Assembly: GCF_041381155.1 (NCBI RefSeq)
Contig: NC_091143.1
Coordinates: 33,171,331-33,235,330, forward strand
Reading direction: 5' to 3'
Origin: Argopecten irradians
Lineage: Eukaryota > Mollusca > Bivalvia > Pectinida > Pectinidae
DNA length: 64,000 bases
Below, piece after piece: positions 36,143-48,100 of this stretch (position 1 is the stretch's first letter; each line of letters begins with the position of its first letter). The notes under the pieces were generated by a model. The model was not told where the DNA came from. It worked only from the letters and a program-made list of their open reading frames with translations, and did not search any database. Made by a program: the position numbers and the translations under genes.

Positions 36143-36315
36143 ACATAAACAACACAGCGGAATAAAACTACAAAAAAAACGAGACAAAAAAAAACAACAA
36201 CAAAAAACAACTGAGCAACACACTGGAATTATATTTTATAAAAATGACGGGAAACAGCGGAATTAAACGACGGAAAACAACCAACGTAAACAACGCGTTG
36301 GAATTAAACGACGGG
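36061..36315. repeat. 41-bp repeat spanning the SLC22 stop codon
   Basis: Two near-identical 41-bp copies (unit includes AACAACACAGCGGAATTAAA) are followed by decayed copies to about 36315. Copy 1 and copy 2 are both translated, in different frames because 41 is not a multiple of 3, before TGA at 36140-36142. Confidence 0.85.
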
Positions 36316-36429
36316 AAATATTCATAATTAAAATTATGTAAATTTCCTTGTTTTCGTTTTTTCTGTTTACTAATCTAGTATTGTTTTGGTAATCTGTGTA
36401 CATGAGACAAAGCCTACCAATACAGAGGC

Positions 36430-38150
36430 ATTAGCTCGACTATGTATATCGCTAGGTCTTGTCTCTTTATCAAACTAGATTACATGACTAAGTATATCGC
36501 TAGGTCTTGTCTCTTTATCAAACTAGATTACACGACTATGTATATCGCTAGATCTTGTCTCTTTATCAAACTAGATTACATGACTATGTATATCGCTAAA
36601 TCTGGTCTCTTTATCAAACTAGATTACACGACTATGTATATCGCTAGATCTTGTCTCTTTATCAAACTAGATTACATGACTATGTATATCGCTAAATCTG
36701 GTCTCTTTATCAAACTAGATTACACGACTAAGTATATCGCTAGGTCTTGTCTCTTTATCAAACTAGATTACACGACTATGTATATCGCTAGATCTTGTCT
36801 CTTTATCAAACTAGATTACACGACTATGTATATATCTAGGTCTTGTCTCTTTATCAAACTAGATTACACGACTATGTATATCGCTAGGTCTTGTCTCTTT
36901 ATCAAACTAGATTACACGACTATGTATATCGCTAGGTCTTGTCTCTTTATCAAACTAGATTAGTCGACTATGAATATCGCTAGGTCTTGTCTCTTTATCA
37001 AACTAGATTACACGACTATGTATATCGCTAGATCTTGTCTCTATTTCAAACTAGATTACAAGACTGTGTATATCGCTAGGTCTTGTATCTTTATCAAACT
37101 AGATTACACGACTATATGTATATCGCTAGGTCTTGTCTCTTTATCAAACTAGATTACACGACTATATGTATATCGCTAGGTCTTGTCTCTTTATCAAACT
37201 AGATTACACGACTATGTATATCGCTAGGTCTTCTAGGTCTTGTCTCTTTATCAAACTAGATTACACGACTATGTATATCGCTAGGTCTTGTCTCTTTATC
37301 AAACTAGATTACACGACTATGTATATCGCTAGGTCTTGTCTCTTTATCAAACTAGATTACACGACTATGTATATCGCTAGGTCTTGTCTCTTTATCAAAC
37401 TAGATTACACGACTATGTATATCGCTAGGTCTTGTCTCTTTATCAAACTAGATTACACGACTATGTATATCGCTAGGTCTTGTCTCTTTATCAAACTAGA
37501 TTACACGACTATGTATATCGCTAGGTCTTGTCTCTTTATCAAACTAGATTACACGACTATGTATATCGCTAGGTCTTGTCTCTTTATCAAACTAGATTAC
37601 AACTGATACTGTGTATATCGCTAGTTCTTGTCTCTTTATCAAACTAGATTACACGACTATGTATATCGCTAGGTCTTGTCTCTTTATCAAACTAGATTAC
37701 ACGACTATGTATATCACTAGGTCTGTCTCTTTATCAAACAAGATTACACGCCTATGTATATCGCTAGGTCTTGTCTCTTTATCAAACTAGATTACAAGAC
37801 TGTGTATATCGCTAGTTCTTGTCTCTTTATCAAACAAGATTACACGCCTATGTATATCGCTAGGTCATGTCTCTTTATCAAACTAGATTACACGACTATA
37901 TGTATATCGCTAGGTCTTGTCTCTTTATCAAACTAGATTACACGACTATGTATATTGCTAGATCTTGTCTCTTTTTCAAACTAGATTACAAGACTGTGTA
38001 TATCGCTATAGGTCGTGTCTCTTTATCAAACTAGATTACACGACTATATGTATATCGCTAGGTCTTGTCTCTTTATCAAACTAGATTACACGACTATTGT
38101 ATATTGCTAAGTCTCTAGGTCTTGTCTCTTTATCAAACTATGTATACAAA
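36430..38150. repeat. 48-bp minisatellite
   Basis: About 35 copies of a 48-bp unit (GACTATGTATATCGCTAGGT, CTTGTCTCTTTATC, AAACTAGATTACAC). Because 48 is 16 codons, frames of up to 173 codons stay open with a MYIARSCLFIKLDYTT period. Homogeneous repeat identity and indels argue against coding. Confidence 0.97.
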
Positions 38151-38458
38151 CCTACATCTTTTGATTTTCCACATTTTAATATAATCTTTGTGTTGTTAAC
38201 AATACATATATACTTTTGTTTGTCGCGATAATAGCTCACAAGTGCTATTGTTATTTGTAAGAAATATGTGACTTTACATAAAGAAAAACTATTGTATTAT
38301 TATATTGTATTTTGAATTACAAAGTAAAATAATAACCTCAACCTTTTTAATTGTGGTAATGGTGTAAATTAAGTAACTTTTGTAACTGAAAAAAAAATAC
38401 TAATTTGTCTGCTGCCATTTTTTATAAAGAACAAATACCATTCGTCAATCTAATTAAA

Positions 38459-38586
38459 ATTAGACTTGTAATTCCGCTCCACTACGATGTTCTACGTTAA
38501 CGTTACGCTCCAATACAGGCTTGTATTGGAGCGTAACGTAGAGTATCGTATACGTATACGTTGTGGAGCAGAATTACAAGTCTAAT
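38459..38586. mobile_element. Fold-back MITE
   Basis: A 128-bp inverted repeat opening ATTAGACTTGTAATTCCGCT and closing with its complement; the inner arms share TTGGAGCGTAACG. No clear target duplication. Confidence 0.8.
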
Positions 38587-39009
38587 ATACCATTCTTAGT
38601 TGGTGGAGCATTGAGAGTTTCAATTAAGTAGGCCTATAGTTAGAATACATATGAACCAGGGTATCAATTTATTCTACATTGTATTTCCAGTTTCGTCTAA
38701 AACTTCTTCGTATCAAACATTTTTGTTCCACTTAATTTTTAATTTTGCCATACCTACGCACGTCTACGGCGTTTAATTTTACCTAAAATGTGTTTTGAAG
38801 TCTCCACCTTAAAGTACCTTCAGTACTTTGATTATCATAGCCAATACTGATATGAAGCCTGCATGGTAATTTATTTAATTCAAGGGTTCGTGGACATGAA
38901 AAACGTGAAATTAATTTTTCTTTTTTTTTCCTGAAAAATTGTTTTCATATCTTTATTATCAGCGATATCTGAACTTTTGTAATATTGATACGGTCGTAAT
39001 CGGTTCGAG

Positions 39010-39104
39010 ACGGCGGAAGTGAAATTAGTCTCGCCGAATCCATGCTGACGTCATTTCCCGCCATTCGTAAACAAGAACCTACCAACAGGGTGTGATCTGA
39101 GAAG
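39010..39104 (+). promoter_or_regulatory. CpG-rich, TATA-less promoter region of ARL15
   Basis: Upstream of the ARL15 ATG lie an ETS-like CGGAAGT (39014-39020), a perfect CRE palindrome TGACGTCA (39046-39053) and an overlapping-adjacent E2F-like TTTCCCGCC (39054-39062). The mix and the local CpG content suit a housekeeping promoter. The motifs are seen; the function is inferred. Confidence 0.5.
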
Positions 39105-39158
39105 ATGTGTGACAATCTACTGTTAGCATGTGCTGTGTTCAGGATGGCTATTTACACG
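39105..39158 (+). CDS. ARL15: ARL15 exon 1
   Basis: Residues 1-18, MCDNLLLACAVFRMAIYT, ending ACG|gtgaga in phase 0. Assigned from position under a promoter-like region, correct phase and length match to the vertebrate N-terminus; the sequence itself is poorly conserved. Confidence 0.75.
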
Positions 39159-42100
39159 GTGAGAATTTTGTTCAGAATTCAAAGATGACAACATTTAGCA
39201 CGCTATGCAATACATAAAAGAATAGTGCATGCAGAAACAGATACGGAATATATCGGCTCAATCGCCCTCCTAATCAGATGTAATATGAATTTAAGGCAAA
39301 GCCACAAAAGAGCGCAGCTACGTGTAAAAAAAGTGAATATAGTTAGGATTATAACCTCAGAACGAGATTAAAACTGTTTAAACTTGAATTTCGATCATTG
39401 ATTTTTATGCTTTTCTTCAAAACTATTTTTAATGGATGTTTTGTGTTTAGAAATACATGTGTATAATAATAGTCGTCATATACAGATCAGAAAGAAATAT
39501 TCAACTTGAATCTCTCGAAGGCGAAATACTTGGAAAACATGCCGTGTATAAAAAATGTGCGGGAATATGTGCCGTCATCAGCAAGATATGTTCCGTCAAG
39601 CAGCAAGATATATTCACAACAAATATCACGACACCAGTTCGGTTACAAACATGATACATCAACTCAACTGGCCAACATTACAGACACGACGGCTACACAC
39701 AAGATTAATACTTTTCTACAAAATGATACACAATATAGTTGCTGTCGAATACCAGACCATATTCCTACCAGTAGACCACAGAACCAGACACTCCAATCCA
39801 CACTCCTTCAGACAAATCTCTGCTACAAAGGACACATACAAATATTCATTTTTCCCACAAACGATAACACAATGGAATCTCCTCCCTGTAGCAGCAGTAC
39901 AATGCGCTACACTCGAGGACTTCAAGGCACATATTTCCAACGTAGCCCTTGAAGCCCTCACACATTAGTTCTGCACACACCTTTTATCTATACTTGTATA
40001 CTAAAAAAAAAAAAAAATAAAAAAAAATCACAAATTATTTAATCCCTTCACACCCTTGCACCCCTACAGATCACCGTGACATAATCGTCATATTTTGACG
40101 GCGTCATGTAAATAGAAGAAGATCGTTGGCACCAAGCTTCCTTGTATCTCGACTGACGGTGCCGTGTGCTTGACAACACAGGAGTCTCTCATATTCACTG
40201 TATCATCTGATTGATTTGTTTTTATAGCACATCCATTTTTGAGTCAGTTTAACCTGAGCTGGGCTAATAGTGGCAATATTGATATGTCTTGCTGCTAGAC
40301 TTTATCAAAGTGAATACAGTTTTTCCAGAGACTGTAGATTTATATTTGTACATTGTATGAATTTATTACAGTTTTTCCGGAGACTGTAGATTTATATCTG
40401 TACATTGCATGCATTGATTACAGTTTTTCCAGAGACTGTAGATTTATATCTGTACATTGTATGAATTGATTACAGTTTTTCCAGAGACTGTAGATTTATA
40501 TCTGTACATTGTATGCATTTATTACAGTTTTTCCAGAGACTGTGTAGATTTATATCTGTACATTGTATGAATTTATTACAGTTTTTCCAGAGACTGTGTA
40601 GATTTATATCTGTACATTGTATGAATTTATTACAGTTTTTCCAGAGACTGTGTAGATTTATATCTGTACATTGTATGAATTTATTACAGTTTTTCCAGAG
40701 ACTGTAGATTTATATCTGTACATTGTATGCATTTATTACAGTTTTCCAGAGACTGTGTGGATTTATATTTGTACATTGTATGCATTAATTTATTACAGTT
40801 TTTCCAGAGACTGTAGATTTATATTTGTACATTGTATGAATTAATTACAGTTTTTCCAGAGACTGTAGATTTATATCTGTACATTGTATACATTTATTAC
40901 AGTTTTTCCAGAGACTGTAGATTTATATCTGTACAATGCATTGTATGAATTGATTACAGTTTTTCCAGAGACTGTAGATTTATATCTGTACATTGTATAC
41001 ATTTATTACAGTTTTTCCAGAGACTGTAGATTTATATCTGTACATTGTATGCATTTATTACAGTTTTTCCAGAGACTGTAGATTTATATTTGTACATTGT
41101 ATGAATTGCTTACAGTTTTTCAGGAGACTGAATTTGTATATGTACATTGTATGAATTGATTACAGTTTTTTGCAGACTGAGGATTTGTACATTGTATGAA
41201 TTGATTACAGTTTTTCCAGAGACTGTGTAGATTTATATTTGTACATTGTATGCATTTATTACAGTTTTTCAGAGACTGTGTGGATTTATATTTGTACATT
41301 GTATGCATTTATTACAGTTTTTCAGAGACTGTGTGGATTTATATTTGTACATTGTATGCATTTATTACAGTTTTTCCAGAGACTGTGTGGATTTATATTT
41401 GTACATTGTATGAATTGATTACAGTTTTTCCAGAGACTATGTAGATTTATATCTGTACATTGTATGAATTGATTACAGTTTTTCCAGAGACTGTAGATTT
41501 ATATCTGTACATTGTATGAATTTATTAGTTTTTCCAGAGACTGTAGATTTATATCTGTACATTGTATGCATTTATTACAGTTTTTCCAGAGACTGTAGAT
41601 TTATATCTGTACATTGTATGAATTTATTACAGTTTTTCCAGAGACTGTGTAGATTTATATCTGTACAATGCATGCATTTATTACAGTTTTTCCAGAGACT
41701 GTAGATTTATATTTGTACATTGTATGAATTGCTTACAGTTTTTCAAGAGACTGAATTTGTATATGTACATTGTATGAATTGATTACATTTTTTTTGCAGA
41801 CTGAGGATTTGTACATTTTATGCATTTATTACAGTTTTTTCGGAGACTGTGTGGATTTGGACCGCCTCCTGCCAAGCCCAACTTCACAGTGCTGTGTATT
41901 GGTCTGGAAAAGTCTGGAAAGAGTTCCTTGTTAGCAGTGCTTAGTGGGGAAAAGTGTGATGAAATACCACCAACCATTGGTATGGAAAATGTATTTTATA
42001 TAGTTGCCAAGCATTGTTATGGAAAATGTATTTGAGTTTGGAGAATTCAATGATATTGCCAGTTTTTGATGATCAAACTTTCAATATTACGAATATAGTG

Positions 42101-45100
42101 TACGTCGCTCTTTAGAAGGTTTCATGATAATTTGGAAATGGTTTTCTGGACTACTTAAAAACATCACATTAATACTTCACTAGCAGTCTTTTGTTTTCAT
42201 TAAGAATTATTTACATGATTTTTGTCTGCACAAACATATATATATTTTCATTACTACGTAAAAAAAAAATCACAGATCTATATTTCAAAGTTTTATAAGG
42301 CAGGAAAAGATGCATGATTTACCTTATAATTCATGTATATATTTATGAATGATAGATTTTGTTTGTCACGGTGGTAAAGAATTTGATTGGTTTACAGGGT
42401 TCAGCATCAAAGCTCTTTTGTTTGACGACTGTATTGTTGATGTCAAAGAACTAGGAGGTCAGTATACAAAACTACAGAACATTCAATATCTACATAATGT
42501 TAGTACATAACATTCAATATCTATATAATGTTAGTACATAACATTCAATATCTACATAATGTTAGTACATAACATTCAATATCTATATAACATTAGAACA
42601 TAACATTCAATATCTATATGACATTAGAATATAACATTCAATATTTATATAACATTAGAATATAACATTCAATATCTATATAACATTAGAACATAACATT
42701 CAATATCTATATAATGTTAGTACATAGCATTCAATTTCAATATAATGTGATCACCAATATCTGTTTCTCTGCTTTAAGGTGGTGAATCGATTCGTCCATA
42801 CTGGGACCGATACTACGCTGGAGCCCAAGGAATTATATTTGTAGTTGATAGCTCTTCGTCTGACGAGCGCCTAAAGCTAGCCAGTAATGAACTACACAAA
42901 GCTCTCGGTGACCCAGTGTTGGATGATCTCCCTTTATTAGTGTTGTGTAATTATCAGGATAAACCAAATGCAAAAACTGTCTCCCAGGTTTGTACTCTAT
43001 ACCTTTATACAATGTAATTATGTTTTAGGTATTCTATAACTTTATACAATGTAATTATATATTAGGGGTGAGAGGTACCTTTATACAATGTAATTATGTT
43101 TTAGGTATTCTATAACTTTATACAATGTAATTATATATTAGGGGTGAGAGGTAACTATACAATGTAATTATATATAAGGGGTGAGTGGTAACTGTACAAT
43201 GTAATTATATATTAGGGGTGAAATGTAACTATACAATATAATAATATATTAGGAGTGAGAGATAACTATACAATGTAATTATATATTAGAGGTGAGAGAT
43301 AACTATACAATGTAATTATATATAAGGGGTGAGAGATAACTATACAACGTAATTATATATTAGGGGTGAAATGAAAGTATAAAATGTAATTATATATTGG
43401 GGGTGAGAGATAACTATACAACGTAATTATATATTAGGGATGAGAGGTAACTATACAATGTAATTATATATTAGGGATGAGAGGTAAATATACAATGTAA
43501 TTATATATTAGGGGTGAGAGATAACTATACAATGTAATTATATATTAGGGGTGAGAGATAACTATGCAATGTAATTATATATTAGGGGTGAGAGAATAAC
43601 TATACAATGTAATTATATATTAGGGGTGAGAGATAACTATACAATGTAATTATATATTAGGGGTGAGAGATAACTATGCAATGTAATTATATATTAGGGG
43701 TGAGAGATAACTATACAATGTAATTATATATTAGGGATGAGAGGTAAATATACAATGTAATTATATATTAGGAGTGAGAGATAACTATACAACAATGTAA
43801 TTATATATTAGGAGTGAGAGATAACTATACAATGTAATTATATATTAGGAGTGAGAGATAACTATACAATGTAATTATATATTAAGGATGAGAGGTAACT
43901 ATACAATGTAATTATATATTAGGGATGAAATGTAACTATACAATGTAATTATATATTAGGGATGAAATGTAACTATACAATGTAATATATATTAGGGGTG
44001 AGAGATAACTACAATGTAATTATATATTAGGGGTGAGAGGTAACTATACAATGTAATTATATATTAGGGATGAAATGTAACTATACAATGTAATTATATA
44101 TTAGGGGTGAGAGATAACTATACAACGTAATTATATATTAGGGGTGAGAGGTAACTATACAATGTTATTATATATAAGGGGTGAGAGATAACTACAATGT
44201 AATTATATATTAGGGATGAATTGATAGTATAAACCCAGTTGATTTCAACAAACTACTCAACTTTATTTCTCGATAGATTGAGTATGTCACGCGCAATTTG
44301 GAGCCGCGCGGATGAATTTATGATGTAACTTTTGGTGTTTTCAGTAACTGAACGTACGTTCGATGAACATGTACATGTATCAAAATAGGTTTGAACACAT
44401 ATACATGTACGTGTGTAAATACAAATGTAGAAAAGTTACATTGTTTATGTTACTACCGTACCTCTTTGAGCAATGCTTCCGTGCGTTATGATAAATAAAC
44501 AATGTTGTACAATGTACAGTTTTGCACATTCCGATGACGTCGCAATGTTTACATGTTTTGTGTCAGTGAGTCTGTGTTGTTCGCTACAACATGTAGGTCT
44601 ACATCCTATTTGTATTTTTAACATCTTTGGTTGTACGCAAATGGATAAGATATGTCAGGACAACATAGTCTTTGAGTTGGATAAGTTTAACCAAAACGAC
44701 CTAGCACGACAATGCATTTTTGTTCACCTCGGGGGACAGACAAGTCCTGTACGTTATTATCTACTGTGAATCGGCGAGAGTAGGCCTTACATAAACAATG
44801 TATGTTTTGGGTGTTTCGAAATATCAATGAAACGGAATCCTACAATTGTAGCTTTACAATACTTGTAATAGATATCTCTAATATTTATTGAAGTTTTTGA
44901 AACAACAATATAAAAATAGCTAACATTTTGAGAGCGGTACAGTAAACGTTTACAGTAGTGGGCCTACCTGTGTTTGTACATGTTCCTCGAAACGACGTCC
45001 GATAATTTGAAAATCTCCAAAATCCGGAAATAATGACATGGAACTATGTAAAACATCCGTGTATTCAAGTAATTTCAAACGCGAACTGATTAAGTAGAAC

Positions 45101-48100
45101 TCAAGTGATCACAAAATTAAAGAAACTCTCTGTTTGTCACACCTCCTTGACACAGGCGGTTTGAATCGGACGCCGCGTCACAACTACGTTAAATATCCTG
45201 CCACGTTATGAATTGTGTAAGCGTGTGTAATCATAGGAAGCAAAAGAATAAAACCAAACTGCTTTGCACCATGGTGTTTTTAACAGCAGATAAATAAAAA
45301 CTATTTAAAGTTCCATACCGGGAAAACCTCAGATACATGCTTCATCAGACGGAATCATTTTATTTGTATGTTCATTGATAAATTGGCGGGAATTTCCGCA
45401 CATTCGAGTGGCTGTTCCAAATGCCTGTCGGAACCAAACGATATAATCCAATGTTAGTCTTATAAATGCCATAAACACTATTAAGGATAAATTTTGAGCT
45501 ATGAAAATAATAGTTAAGACTGTAAATATAAGGATTAAAGTTTCTTTCTGGTGGTTCTATCGAAGGATAAAGTTGAGTAGTAGGTATCAATATTTGTTTC
45601 ATGGACCGCTCCGCGGTCCATTCCAAATATCGATACCTACTCAACTTTATCCTTTCGATAGAACCACCAGAAAGAAACTTTAATCCTTAAATATAATATA
45701 TTAGGAGTGAGAGATAACTATACAATGTAATTATATATTAGAGGTGAGAGATAAACTATACAATGTAATTATATATAAGGGGTGAGAGATAACTATACAA
45801 CGTAATTATATATTAGGGTGTGAAAGATATCTATACAATGTAATTATATATTAGGGGTGAAAGATAACTATACAATGTAATTTATATATTAGGGAGTGAG
45901 AGATATCTATACAATGTAATTATATATTAGGGGTGAAAGATAACTATACAATGTAAATTATATATTAGGGGTGAAAGATAACTATACAATGTAATTTATA
46001 TATTAGGGTGTGAAAGATAACTATACAATGTAATTATATATTAGGGTTGAAAGATAACTATACAATGTAATTTTATATTAGGGGTGAAAGAGATAACTAT
46101 ACAATGTAATTATATATTAGGGGTGAGATGAAACTATAGAATGTAATTTATCCCCCGCCCAACGAAGTTGGCGGGGGATATACAAATGGGTTCTGTCCGT
46201 CCGTCTGTCCGTCTCCGTCTGTCCATCCGTATGAATGGTTTCCGGAACATTACTCTAAACCAATAGAGATATTTCCACGTAACACATTGGTCTTATGGTC
46301 TAGTAGTGCCTTTTGCTATTTTTAGGTTTTCATTTTTTGCATTTATTCCGTAACCATGGAAACATTGCTGAAAATATCATATTTTTGTACCAGGTTCGTT
46401 TCCGGAGCATAACTCTAAAACCAGAAGAGATATTTCCACGAAACTTCATAGACACATTGTTCTTATGGTCTAGTAGTGCCTTTTGCTATTTTTAGGTTTT
46501 CATTTTTTGCACTTTTTCCGTAACCATGGAAACATTGCTGAAAATATATTTTTGTACCAGGTTCGTTTCCGCAGCATAACTGGAAAACCGGTTGAGATAT
46601 ATGCACGGAACTCCATAGGCACATTAGTCTTATGGTCTAGTAGTGCCTTTTGCTATTTTAAGGTTTTCACTTTTTGTACTTTTTTCTGTAACCATGGAAA
46701 CATTGCTGAAAATGGCAGATTTTTGTGTAAGAATCGTTTCCGGAGCACAACTCTAAAACCAGCAGAGATATTTCCATGAAACTTCATAGACACATTGTTC
46801 TTATGGTCTAGTAGTGCCTTTTGCTATTTTTAGGTTTTCACTTTTTGTGCTTTTTTTTCTGTAACCATAGAAACATTGCTGAAAATATCATATTTTTGTA
46901 GCAGGTTCATTTCCGGAGCATAACTCTAAAACCAGCAGAGATATTTCCACGAAACTTCATAGACACATTCTTTTTAGGCCCTTTATGACACTGTCATTGT
47001 ACTAGTTATAAACAGGTTAATAGTTTTTCACCTGTATGCTTCACATTCATGAAAACTATTCACCTTGCTGTATCTGCCCTTACCAGAAAAGAAAGAAAAA
47101 CATTTGGATTATATTCGTGGCAGTGTTAATTGGTGGATGAAAAAAAAATACGAATTTCAAAACTGCGGTCAAATTTGAATGATATATGTATCTTAAGACA
47201 TTAGGCAACACAGACCTTGAATTTAATACTGCGAGGAGTAAAATTTTTTTTATATTAAAAAAAAAAAAAACGGGAAAATTATCGCCAACAAATGTCAAGG
47301 CTGTATACCTGATTCAACAATTGCAGCCCCGCTCTACTTGAATTATACTCCATCTTTCTTTAGCTCAACTTCCTTTTTCCTGTTTTTTTATACACATAAG
47401 TCTCCACAATCAAACTTCACTTCAGCTTTGGCGGGGAATCTGAATGACTATGTCCTTGTTATATATTAGGGGTGAGATGAAACTATACAACGTAATTATA
47501 TATTAGGAGTAAGAGATAATAATTATACAATGTAATTTATATATTAGGGGTGAGAGATAACAATACAATGTAAATATATATTAGGGGTGAGAGATAACTA
47601 TACAATGTAATTATATATTAGGGGTGAGAGATAACTATACAATGTAATTATATATTAGGGGTGAGAGATAACTATACAATGTAATTATATATTAGGGGTG
47701 AGAGGTAACTATACAATGTAATTATATATTAGGGGTGAGAGATAACTATACAATGTAATTATATATTAGGGATGAGAGGTAAATATACAATGTAATTATA
47801 TATTAGGGGTGAGAGATAACTATACGATGTAATTATATATTAGGGTGAGAGATAACTACCGTATACAATGTAATTATATATTAGGGGTGAGAAGTCACTA
47901 TGTAGTCTCTGTGCTGTCTGGTAAAAAAATATTTATTTTATAATAATTATGCAACTTCAGTGTATGGTGACAGACTACAATTGCAATATACTGTACCATT
48001 GCATTATGCACTCTATGAGATTACTTCCCTTTATCTTGTAGCATCAGTATCAATCCAAAAACACTGATGATCGTGATAAGTTCAATATCCATGTTTGTTC

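Noticed and set aside
36442-37606. Long plus-strand open frames with a MYIARSCLFIKLDYTT period as a repeat protein
   Set aside because: They exist only because the 48-bp DNA repeat is a multiple of three and lacks stops in one frame. Indels break the frame repeatedly and there is no selection-like pattern between units.
39457-39952. Overlapping frames at 39457 and 39506 as host proteins
   Set aside because: They are alternative frames over the LINE C-terminus, which reads convincingly only in the frame at 39555-39968.
44473-44769. 98-codon frame as a gene inside ARL15 intron 4
   Set aside because: No domain, lies within an insertion, and composition is rich in Cys/Phe as expected from random AT-rich sequence.
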